Part shown: positions 1 to 5,151 of the stretch, piece after piece
Position numbering within the stretch: the stretch's first letter is position 1
Layout of the letters: every line of letters starts with the position of its first letter
Origin: JAGOTT01 sp964450795
GTDB lineage: Bacteria > Patescibacteriota > Minisyncoccia > Moranbacterales > UBA1568
DNA: 22,579 nt
Assembly (NCBI GenBank): GCA_964450795.1
Contig: CAYVDI010000014.1
Span: forward strand, 1 to 22,579
Reading direction: 5' to 3'
Made by a program: the position numbers and the translations under genes
The notes under the pieces: generated by a model
Databases searched by the model: none
What the model saw: the letters and a program-made list of their open reading frames with translations, nothing else
What the model was told of the DNA's origin: nothing

Positions 1-62
1 TACTGCTTCCAGTGCGATGGCTTGTAACTGTCGGTCTTGAGGATGATGTTGCGGTTTTTCAT
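1..62 (-). CDS. nadV: Nicotinamide phosphoribosyltransferase, N-terminal fragment
   Basis: Only the first 20 codons lie in the window; the gene runs off the left edge. The start codon is at 62..60 on the minus strand, preceded by a good Shine-Dalgarno (AAAGGAG). The peptide contains TDSYKPSHWKQ, which matches the N-terminal signature of the NAMPT/NadV family (TDSYKxxHxxQY). These enzymes join nicotinamide to phosphoribosyl pyrophosphate to make NMN, the first step of nicotinamide salvage. The gene begins 29 bases after the stop of the NMN adenylyltransferase-Nudix gene, so the two are almost certainly one operon: nadV makes NMN and its neighbour turns NMN into NAD. Recognition rests on a short stretch, but the motif and context agree well. 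Confidence 0.85.
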   Translation of the reverse strand, partial: MKNRNIILKTDSYKPSHWKQ

Positions 63-91
63 GGCGTACTCCTTTCGTGTGATGTGGCCGG

Positions 92-988
92 TCAGCGGCC
101 GTTCTCGATGAATTGCACGACCCGCTCGGCGAGGATGCGGTGTTCCGGATCGACCCGGTCGGCGAGTTTCCGGAAGGGGACCCACTCGACCGCTTCGATA
201 TCGTCGTTGGCGCACGGGTTTCCGGAGAGATGGTAGGCCGCGAACAGCGCGGTCATGATCAGATCGGACTCCCCACGGTATCGGAAATCGTTCATGCGGT
301 ACGAGCCGAGGTAGTGCAGTTCGTGCGTGTTGAGCTTCCCGGCTTCTTCCGAGAGCTCGCGCAACGCCGCCTGTTCGAGCGACCGGTCCTTCGGGTCGAC
401 GAATCCGCCGATGAACCAGAGACCTTCGCTTACGGGTTTCTTCCCGAGCAGGACGGCCTGATCCCCGTGCCGGACGACGGCGATGTCGACGGTCTGGTAG
501 GAAATCGGCTCGCGGACGTGCTGGGCATGGATGAGCCCGGCCCGGAAGTCCGTACTTGTACGGACCGTTTTCCCGGCATCGTTCCGGAGTTCGGTTCCCG
601 AGTAGTGACCGAGTTGCGGTATCACGATGATCGGATGCTTGCCGGAATACGAACCGACGAAGCTGTCGCGCGACCCGTACAGTGCCGCTTCCGCGTCCGG
701 AGCCGTTTCGGCGATGATCCGGTCGACGGTTTCCGACCAGGAATCGTTCGAAGGGTGGTCCGGGAGTTCCCGGATGACGGCGTCCGGGTAGGCATCCCGG
801 AGCATCGCTTCCCGTATCCGGTAGGGGAGGGGATTGCGATCGGTCGGGAATCCTTTCCGTGAGCCGATGAGGATGAGCAGGATATCGGACCGCCGCGCGG
901 CCGTGTCGATGATGTGTCGGTGCCCTTCGTGAAGGTCGGGCACCTGAAAGCGTCCGATGATGACGCCGAGGGTGAGGTGGCTGTTCAT
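92..988 (-). CDS. Bifunctional NMN adenylyltransferase (NadM type) / Nudix hydrolase
   Basis: 298 aa. Residues 1-155 are a nucleotidyltransferase domain with GRFQ (12-15), the HxGH-type motif HEGH (20-23) and YSGTELR (129-135), a variant of ISGTxxR; this joins NMN and ATP to give NAD. Residues 165-298 are a Nudix domain with GGF (194-196) and RELSEEAG (210-217). In known NadM-Nudix fusions the Nudix half hydrolyses ADP-ribose. The box has one extra residue between the GG and the RE, so the first glutamate of the canonical GX5E is not in register. I chose ATG 988 because AAAGGA precedes it at good spacing; an in-frame ATG at 1024 would add 12 residues but has no clear ribosome site. Transcription probably starts near 1201 from a promoter overlapped by an NrtR-like palindrome. 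It is co-directional with nadV, 29 bases downstream. Confidence 0.9.
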   Translation of the reverse strand: MNSHLTLGVIIGRFQVPDLHEGHRHIIDTAARRSDILLILIGSRKGFPTDRNPLPYRIREAMLRDAYPDAVIRELPDHPSNDSWSETVDRIIAETAPDAEAALYGSRDSFVGSYSGKHPIIVIPQLGHYSGTELRNDAGKTVRTSTDFRAGLIHAQHVREPISYQTVDIAVVRHGDQAVLLGKKPVSEGLWFIGGFVDPKDRSLEQAALRELSEEAGKLNTHELHYLGSYRMNDFRYRGESDLIMTALFAAYHLSGNPCANDDIEAVEWVPFRKLADRVDPEHRILAERVVQFIENGR

Positions 989-1025
989 GGCTATTCCTTT
1001 CATATTCAGGTTTTCAAGGGACATA

Positions 1026-1046
1026 TTATTGTAGTAAGTACACTAA
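1026..1046. promoter_or_regulatory. NrtR-like operator A
   Basis: 21-bp inverted repeat: TTATTGT, 7-nt spacer, ACACTAA. The left arm differs from the complement of the right arm at one position. It sits in the leader of the nadM-nadV transcript, 38 bases upstream of the nadM start codon. It has the same architecture and spacing as three other copies in this intergenic region. Assignment to NrtR is an inference from the nrtR gene and the NAD genes on either side. Confidence 0.75.
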
Positions 1047-1051
1047 GTAGG

Positions 1052-1078
1052 GAAAAAGAAGGCGATGCCGAAGCATCG
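1052..1078 (-). terminator. Possible attenuator hairpin in the nadM-nadV leader
   Basis: Read on the minus strand, a 6-bp stem CGATGC / GCATCG closes a TTCG loop (1078..1063), the very stable C(UUCG)G tetraloop. It is followed within a few bases by a CTTCTTTTT tract. It lies inside the predicted roughly 210-base leader, between the promoter and the start codon, so it could end transcription early. The stem is short, so it may be only a structured leader element. Confidence 0.35.
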
Positions 1079-1200
1079 AGGGGAGTATGGGGTCGTGCCT
1101 TGCAGTGCGCGGATACCGGCGCAAAGAATATTCTTACCGGATCATGGCGCCCGCTTGGTCGTCCGTTGTATCCCTGTCCTGTTTCTCCTTGTGAACTTAC

Positions 1201-1221
1201 TAAGTGTAGTATAGACAATAA
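1201..1221. promoter_or_regulatory. NrtR-like operator B on the nadM promoter
   Basis: 21-bp inverted repeat: TAAGTGT, 7-nt spacer, ACAATAA. It fully covers the -10 box (1213..1208) of the minus-strand promoter for nadM-nadV, so a bound repressor would block RNA polymerase directly. Confidence 0.8.
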
Positions 1222-1235
1222 CTAAAAACTGTCAA
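1208..1235 (-). promoter_or_regulatory. Promoter of the nadM-nadV operon
   Basis: On the minus strand, a perfect -35 TTGACA (1235..1230), a 16-bp spacer and -10 TATACT (1213..1208). The predicted start is near 1201, giving a leader of about 210 bases before the chosen ATG at 988. The -10 lies inside operator B. Confidence 0.75.
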
Positions 1236-1390
1236 GTCGGAAGGGAGGGGGGTAAGAAGAGGGGGCTGCGACATGAAGAGCGGTAGCAGAGTCCTGTTTC
1301 TTGCGATGGAATGCGGGACAGCTCATTTGATCACGGGAATCGGTTCCAGATAATTTGGAATTCCCATCGTTTTCTTTCTCTCATGGGGGA

Positions 1391-1418
1391 TTGACAGGGT
1401 TTTGTAAGTGTGTATAAT
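1391..1418 (+). promoter_or_regulatory. Promoter of the pnuC-nadR operon
   Basis: Perfect sigma70-type boxes: TTGACA (1391-1396), 16-bp spacer, TATAAT (1413-1418). The transcript would start near 1425 and carry a leader of about 120 bases. That leader holds a GC-rich hairpin (GCGCCG, 7-nt loop, CGGCGC, 1439-1457) and operator C. The -10 box is inside operator D. Confidence 0.85.
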
Positions 1419-1425
1419 ACAATTA
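1405..1425. promoter_or_regulatory. NrtR-like operator D on the pnuC promoter
   Basis: 21-bp inverted repeat: TAAGTGT, 7-nt spacer, ACAATTA. The spacer contains the TATAAT of the plus-strand promoter, mirroring how operator B sits on the minus-strand promoter. Confidence 0.75.
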
Positions 1426-1472
1426 CAAGGTTCATGGAGCGCCGCGGTCGACGGCGCTTCTCTCCTCCTCAA

Positions 1473-1493
1473 TTAGTGTAACAAGTACAATAA
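1473..1493. promoter_or_regulatory. NrtR-like operator C
   Basis: 21-bp inverted repeat: TTAGTGT, 7-nt spacer, ACAATAA. It lies in the pnuC leader, 68 bp centre-to-centre from operator D and 51 bases before the pnuC start codon. A bound repressor here could act as a roadblock or cooperate with operator D. Confidence 0.75.
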
Positions 1494-1544
1494 CTAAGAA
1501 ACGGGGGAGTGTGGGTCGGGATAATCGATTGATGAAAATGTCCT

Positions 1545-2249
1545 ATGATATACGAATTCTTTAGTGTCGACAACGTGTTCTTTACGGTTCTGGGATATCC
1601 GATGAGCTATCTCGAGTTCTTCGGGACGGTCCTCAATATCACCTGCGTGTGGCTCGTGGCGCGCAGGAACATCTGGAATTGGCCGGTCGGGATAGCGGCG
1701 GTGCTTTTTTTCGGAGCGCTCTTCTATCAGATCCGGCTCTACTCGGATTTCATCGAGCAGGTATACTATCTCGTCACCGGATTCTACGGATGGTACGTAT
1801 GGACCAGGTTCGGGAAGCGCGACGGCGAGGCGGATGTTCCGGATACTTCGGTCGTTTCAATGTCCGTCGGAGAGAAGGCGTTGACGGGTGCGGCGATCGC
1901 GGCAGGAACGCTCGGACTCGGATATTTCATGGCACGGATCCATGTCATTTTCCCGGTATGGTTTCCGGAGGCGGCGTCATTTCCGTATCTCGACGCGCTC
2001 ACGACGGTCATGAGCTTCGCGGCACAGCTGCTTCTTGTGTGGAAACGGTTCGAGAACTGGTATCTGTGGATCGTGGTCGATGTGATCGGCGTCTGGCTCT
2101 ACTTCGAGAAGGATGTGAAATTCGTCTCGCTTCTCTATCTCGTCTTCCTCATCATTGCGACGAACGGACTGTTCTCGTGGCGGAAGGCATGGAAACGGAA
2201 CGCCGTCCGTGCCGGCGTATCGGGCAGGAAGGAGGTCGGTGTCCTATGA
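1545..2249 (+). CDS. pnuC: Nicotinamide riboside transporter PnuC
   Basis: 234 aa, strongly hydrophobic, with about seven membrane spans, as expected for PnuC (facilitated uptake of nicotinamide riboside). Family signatures include WNWPVGI near residue 44, the YLVTGFYGWYVW segment near residue 75, and the C-terminal block with ENWYLWIVVDVI, EKDVKFVSLLYLVFL and a final NGLFSWRK. The start ATG lies in the context TCCTATG with no obvious Shine-Dalgarno. The stop overlaps the next start (ATGA), so it is translationally coupled to the NadR-like kinase, which would phosphorylate the incoming riboside and so trap it in the cell. Expression should follow the consensus promoter at 1391-1418 and its NrtR-like operators. 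Confidence 0.95.
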   Translation: MIYEFFSVDNVFFTVLGYPMSYLEFFGTVLNITCVWLVARRNIWNWPVGIAAVLFFGALFYQIRLYSDFIEQVYYLVTGFYGWYVWTRFGKRDGEADVPDTSVVSMSVGEKALTGAAIAAGTLGLGYFMARIHVIFPVWFPEAASFPYLDALTTVMSFAAQLLLVWKRFENWYLWIVVDVIGVWLYFEKDVKFVSLLYLVFLIIATNGLFSWRKAWKRNAVRAGVSGRKEVGVL

Positions 2250-3253
2250 AGCGCGGTCTGGTCGTGGGGAAGTTCTATCCGCCGCACCAAGGACACTCCC
2301 GTCTCATCCGTATCGCGCTTGCGTCGACGGATGAAGTGACGGTTCTGGTCATCGAGCGGTCCGATCAGCTCATCCCGGGAACGGTGCGCGCGCGGCTCAT
2401 AAAGGAGATGCATCCGGCGGTGCGCGTACTTCTTGTTCCTGACATCGGTCTCGACGACGACGCGTTGTCGTGGGCGAAGTATACCGAAGAGATCCTCGGG
2501 TATCGTCCGGACAAGGTGTTCGCGGCGGGGCCGGACAAGGAGGCATACGCTGGGTATCTCGGTGCGGAATTCGTTCCGGTCGACCCGGGTCGGAACATCG
2601 TTCCGATTTCCGCGACGGAAGTGCGTTCGGATCCGTACGCCCATTGGGACCGCCTCGAACCGCCGGTCCGGGCGCTTCTTGCCAAACGCATCGTGCTCGT
2701 CGGTCCGGAATCCACGGGGAAGACGACACTCGCGAAGAAGCTCGCGGAACGGTTCGGAACCGCGTGGGTTCCGGAATACGGTCGGTTCTTTTCCGAGGGG
2801 AAAGGGCTGTCAGGCGGGCCATGGAAGACGAGGGAGTTCGAGCATATCGCCGACACGCAGAACCGGATGGAGGACGCACTCGCGTATTCGGCGAACCGCG
2901 TTCTCATCTGCGATACGAACGCATGGGCGACGGGAATCTGGCATCGCCGGTACCTCGGGGAGCGTTCGCCTCGTGTCGACGCGTATTCGTCCGGGCGGGA
3001 GTACGACCGGTATCTCCTTACGGCTCCGGATGTCCCGTTCGTGGATGACGGTCTTCGGGACGGGGAATCCGTCCGCTCGGACATGTTCGGGTGGTTCCGG
3101 GAGGCGCTCGACGCCGCCGGTGCGACTTACGAGGTCATTTCGGGGTCGTACGATGAACGGTATGATCGTGCGGCGCTGGCCGTAGAAAGGACGCTCGCTC
3201 TTCCTGCGCGCGTTTTTTCCGGATTTCCGAAGAACATCGTCGAGATCACATGA
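2246..3253 (+). CDS. nadR: NadR-like NMN adenylyltransferase / ribosylnicotinamide kinase
   Basis: 335 aa. The N-terminal nucleotidyltransferase domain has GKFYPPHQGH (residues 8-17, with the catalytic HxGH) and ISATEVR (121-127). The C-terminal kinase domain starts with a Walker A loop, GPESTGKTT (153-161), followed by VPEYGRFF. The enzyme phosphorylates nicotinamide riboside to NMN and adenylates NMN to NAD. Unlike enterobacterial NadR it has no N-terminal helix-turn-helix, so it cannot itself be the repressor; that role falls to nrtR just downstream. The start overlaps the pnuC stop by ATGA, with AAGGAGG about 10 bases upstream. An in-frame upstream extension would lie inside pnuC and is rejected. 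With the NadM-like enzyme this makes two NMN adenylyltransferases in one locus. Confidence 0.93.
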   Translation: MKRGLVVGKFYPPHQGHSRLIRIALASTDEVTVLVIERSDQLIPGTVRARLIKEMHPAVRVLLVPDIGLDDDALSWAKYTEEILGYRPDKVFAAGPDKEAYAGYLGAEFVPVDPGRNIVPISATEVRSDPYAHWDRLEPPVRALLAKRIVLVGPESTGKTTLAKKLAERFGTAWVPEYGRFFSEGKGLSGGPWKTREFEHIADTQNRMEDALAYSANRVLICDTNAWATGIWHRRYLGERSPRVDAYSSGREYDRYLLTAPDVPFVDDGLRDGESVRSDMFGWFREALDAAGATYEVISGSYDERYDRAALAVERTLALPARVFSGFPKNIVEIT

Positions 3254-3273
3254 AAGTGTGACGTTGACAGGAA
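3253..3273. promoter_or_regulatory. Degenerate NrtR-like operator at nrtR
   Basis: AAAGTGT, 7-nt spacer, ACAGGAA. It has the same 7+7+7 layout as operators A-D but mismatches at one position in the left arm and two in the right. It overlaps the -35 box (3264-3269) of the nrtR promoter, which would suit weak autoregulation. On sequence alone it could be chance. Confidence 0.35.
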
Positions 3274-3291
3274 GTAGTGATGGGGTAATAT
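3264..3291 (+). promoter_or_regulatory. Promoter of nrtR
   Basis: TTGACA (3264-3269), 16-bp spacer, TAATAT (3286-3291). The -10 overlaps the upstream in-frame ATG at 3290, so that ATG cannot be used by this transcript. The working start is therefore the ATG at 3314, about 16 bases after the predicted transcription start. Confidence 0.65.
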
Positions 3292-3313
3292 GGAAGCAAT
3301 CGAAAATACTCCT

Positions 3314-3988
3314 ATGATTTCGAAAAAAAATGGCATTCCAGGTATCCCGGTCGCGGTTGATGCGGTCATATTTTCCGTTATCGACAGCGCGCTTCGAGTG
3401 CTTCTGATCCAGATAAAAGGCGGTCGGTACGATGGGAAGTGGGCCGTCCCGGGAGGACTCGTGTCTCCGGACGAATCGCTCGACGAGGCGGCGGACCGGG
3501 TGCTTTCGGAAAAGGCCGGTGTCGACGGAATCTATCTTGAACAACTGTATACTTTCGGCGATATCGGCCGTGATATCCGTGGGCGAAGCGTTTCCGTCGC
3601 GTATTTCGCGCTCGTCGACGGCGCGGATTTCCTTCCGAAGACGAACGAGTACTATGCCGATATCGCCTGGAAGCGCGTCGACCGACTTCCCGAGATGGCG
3701 TTCGATCATCGGAATATCGTCTCGTATGCGCATGAACGGCTCATCGCGAAGCTCGGCTATTCCAATATCGGCTATGCTCTGCTCCCGAAGGAGTTCACGC
3801 TTTCGGAACTCCAGTCGGTCTATGAGGCCATACTCGGGAAAATTCTCGATAAGCGGAACTTCCGGAAGAAGATCCGTGAGATATGCCTCGTGAAAGAGAC
3901 GGGCAGTGTCCGCAGGTCAGGTGCGACCCGCCCGGCCCGGCTCTATGCGTTTTCCGAGCGGAAGCCACGCATCATGGATGTGCTCTGA
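3314..3988 (+). CDS. nrtR: NrtR-type Nudix-related transcriptional repressor of NAD metabolism
   Basis: 224 aa from ATG 3314 (context CTCCTATG). Residues 10-145 form a Nudix-like domain. Its box (48-70) keeps GX5E and R62 but reads RVLSEKAG where active enzymes have REUXEEXG. Two catalytic glutamates are thus replaced (V63, K67), as expected for a domain that senses ADP-ribose-type ligands rather than cleaving them. Residues 153-224 are the winged helix typical of NrtR, with LLPKEFTLSELQ, VYEAILG and LDKRNFRKKI. NrtR proteins bind palindromes upstream of NAD genes and are released by NAD-related metabolites. Here the gene sits directly after pnuC-nadR, has its own promoter, and is followed by a clear terminator. 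Five candidate operators in this locus support the call. Confidence 0.93.
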   Translation: MISKKNGIPGIPVAVDAVIFSVIDSALRVLLIQIKGGRYDGKWAVPGGLVSPDESLDEAADRVLSEKAGVDGIYLEQLYTFGDIGRDIRGRSVSVAYFALVDGADFLPKTNEYYADIAWKRVDRLPEMAFDHRNIVSYAHERLIAKLGYSNIGYALLPKEFTLSELQSVYEAILGKILDKRNFRKKIREICLVKETGSVRRSGATRPARLYAFSERKPRIMDVL

Positions 3989-4009
3989 TGAGGAATCAAT
4001 ATCGTTCCG

Positions 4010-4039
4010 AGTCACGCAACCGGTCACGTGACTTTTTTT
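4010..4039 (+). terminator. Rho-independent terminator after nrtR
   Basis: Perfect 7-bp stem AGTCACG (4010-4016) / CGTGACT (4027-4033), a 10-nt loop, then seven T (4033-4039). It closes the NAD salvage unit on the plus strand and separates it from the convergent small gene ending at 4105. Confidence 0.9.
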
Positions 4040-4104
4040 GTATGGAATAAATAAGGGAAAGAAAATGCCGGCCCGTGGTTCGGGTCGGCGATTTGGCGGT
4101 GTGA

Positions 4105-4637
4105 TCATCCGACGCGGAATCTGCCTGTGCCGATTTCGATTTCGAAATCACATGATCCTGTTGTCGNNNNNNNNNNNNNNNNNNNNNNNNNNNNNNNNNN
4201 NNNNNNNNNNNNNNNNNNNNNNNNNNNNNNNNNNNNNNNNNNNNNNNNNNNNNNNNNNNNNNNNNNACGCGGAATCTGCCTGTGCCGATTTCGATTTCGA
4301 AATCACATGATCCTGTTGTCGATTGCTCTTCCGGAGCTTTCCTGGCGTAGTACGGTTCTTCGCCGTTCGGACCGCAGATGAACTGCCACTCGGATATGCC
4401 GGTGATGAGCGTGTTTCCCATCCGTACCGAAACCGGGCACATGCCGTACCATCCGGCCGGATAACTTACGGGGTGATACCAATCCGGGTCGTCATATCCG
4501 TTCGGAAAGTGCTTGATGTCGGTCCAACCTTCCTGCCAGGCACGGCGCATCGGATGCGGCGCGTCACGGAGCATCGACGAGATTCGGTGGAAAAGGCGGA
4601 ACTTTTTGCTCTTCCATGGTGATTGGCTGGTGGTCAT
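4105..4637 (-). CDS. Small conserved-type protein 2 (PGWYG/WxxIC family seen here), interrupted by an N gap
   Basis: Function not recognised. The start is ATG 4637..4635 with a good Shine-Dalgarno (AAAGGAG). The reading frame is broken by the N run and by a 55-base duplication on either side of it. If the duplicate is treated as one copy and the Ns are removed (155 bases), an uninterrupted frame of 125 codons remains, ending FRVG-stop at 4107..4105. The protein shares HFPNGY, AGWYG and WQFICGPNGEEP with YFPDGF, PGWYG and WEYICEIDGTKRP of the gene just upstream, so the two are tandem paralogues. There is no signal peptide or membrane span. The start codon lies inside the 3' end of the upstream gene, in another frame. 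Confidence 0.7.
4112..4166. repeat. 55-base direct repeat, copy 1 (assembly overlap)
   Basis: Identical, base for base, to 4267-4321 on the other side of the 100-N run. The exact 55-base length and its position touching the gap suggest contig ends sharing a k-mer-sized overlap, not a biological repeat. Confidence 0.85.
4167..4266. other. Assembly gap (100 N), probably spurious
   Basis: A run of exactly 100 N, a placeholder size, flanked by identical 55-base sequences. Collapsing the two flanks restores an open frame for the small gene across it. Confidence 0.85.
4267..4321. repeat. 55-base direct repeat, copy 2 (assembly overlap)
   Basis: Second copy of the sequence at 4112-4166; see that entry. 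Confidence 0.85.
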
Positions 4638-4953
4638 GGGAACGCTCCTTTCGTTGCGGTTTGTCTGGTCGTTTCGTCCCGTCGATTTCGCAGATGTATT
4701 CCCACAGGTCGAGCTGCCCGTTTCCTCCCTTGAAACCTTTGAAGCGGAAAACTTTCTTTCCATACCATCCAGGATCCATGAAATTGATCGGGACGGGCTT
4801 TCCTTCGATCGGGAACGGAGCCTTGAAACCATCCGGGAAGTAGGTGATTCCCTCGTACCTTCCGCTTTGTCGTGCCAGGAGGACTGGGAGGGGCGCGTGG
4901 AATTCCGTCGACAGCGGAAATAACCGGGTGTCGTGCGTGAGTAATTCATGCAT
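4564..4953 (-). CDS. Small conserved-type protein 1 (PGWYG/WxxIC family seen here)
   Basis: 129 aa, function not recognised. The start ATG 4953..4951 has an excellent Shine-Dalgarno (AAGGAGGT), which rules out the longer frame starting at 5127. The core (about residues 34-94) has YFPDGF, PVPINFMDPGWYG and LWEYICEIDG, which align with the next gene downstream. The last 24 codons (4637-4564) overlap that gene in a different frame and read as low-complexity, charged and proline-rich, so the useful protein may end near residue 95; a frameshift error there is also possible. It is probably cytoplasmic, with no signal peptide. It is transcribed divergently from clpB, and its promoter lies next to the CIRCE-like element. 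Confidence 0.7.
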   Translation of the reverse strand: MHELLTHDTRLFPLSTEFHAPLPVLLARQSGRYEGITYFPDGFKAPFPIEGKPVPINFMDPGWYGKKVFRFKGFKGGNGQLDLWEYICEIDGTKRPDKPQRKERSHDHQPITMEEQKVPPFPPNLVDAP

Positions 4954-4986
4954 GTGACCTCCTTGTAAAGGTTCTACGATGCCGAG

Positions 4987-5015
4987 ATAATTCCATTTTA
5001 AGGGAAGATTGTCAA
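4987..5015 (-). promoter_or_regulatory. Promoter of the small-paralogue pair
   Basis: On the minus strand, TTGACA (5015..5010), 17-bp spacer, AATTAT (4992..4987). The -35 is perfect and the -10 matches four of six. It lies 34 bases before the start codon at 4953. Confidence 0.5.
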
Positions 5016-5024
5016 TTTTCATGA

Positions 5025-5051
5025 TTGGCACTCTCTGTACGAGATTGCCAA
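5025..5051. promoter_or_regulatory. CIRCE-like HrcA operator upstream of clpB
   Basis: Left arm TTGGCACTC, nine-base spacer, right arm GATTGCCAA. The CIRCE consensus is TTAGCACTC, N9, GAGTGCTAA, so the arms match at 8/9 and 7/9 with exactly the right spacing. It lies 100 bases before clpB, a classic HrcA-regulated chaperone gene, and beside the -35 of the divergent small-gene promoter. HrcA itself is not in the window. Confidence 0.75.
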
Positions 5052-5072
5052 CTTTTTTGATTTGTGATAGTT

Positions 5073-5101
5073 TTGACATGCCGAATTGTATTATTGATAC
5101 A
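5073..5101 (+). promoter_or_regulatory. Tentative clpB promoter
   Basis: TTGACA (5073-5078) is perfect, but the best -10 at 17 bp is the weak GATACA (5096-5101). An alternative uses TTGCCA inside the CIRCE right arm (5045-5050) with TAGTTT (5068-5073). The second would place the operator on the -35. I cannot choose between them. Confidence 0.3.
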
Positions 5102-5151
5102 GTGATTTTTAGCTCAAAATTCGTCATTCATAATTCACTAGTCGTCTTCAT

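Noticed and set aside
113..862. A 249-codon open frame on the plus strand opposite the NadM-Nudix gene
   Set aside because: It is an antisense shadow of a GC-rich gene: no ribosome site, no family motifs, and arginine/glycine/valine-rich composition typical of shadows.
1006..1218. A 70-codon minus-strand frame in the NAD intergenic region
   Set aside because: It covers the promoter, operator and leader elements, has no ribosome site and looks random.
1425..1545. A possible NAD-binding riboswitch in the pnuC leader
   Set aside because: There is a GC-rich hairpin at 1439-1457, but I cannot match the region to a known NAD riboswitch consensus, and the palindromic operators explain regulation better.
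4112..4321. A biological direct repeat, attachment site or CRISPR-like unit around the first N run
   Set aside because: Exactly 55 identical bases touching a 100-N placeholder, and restoration of an open frame on collapse, point to an assembly overlap.
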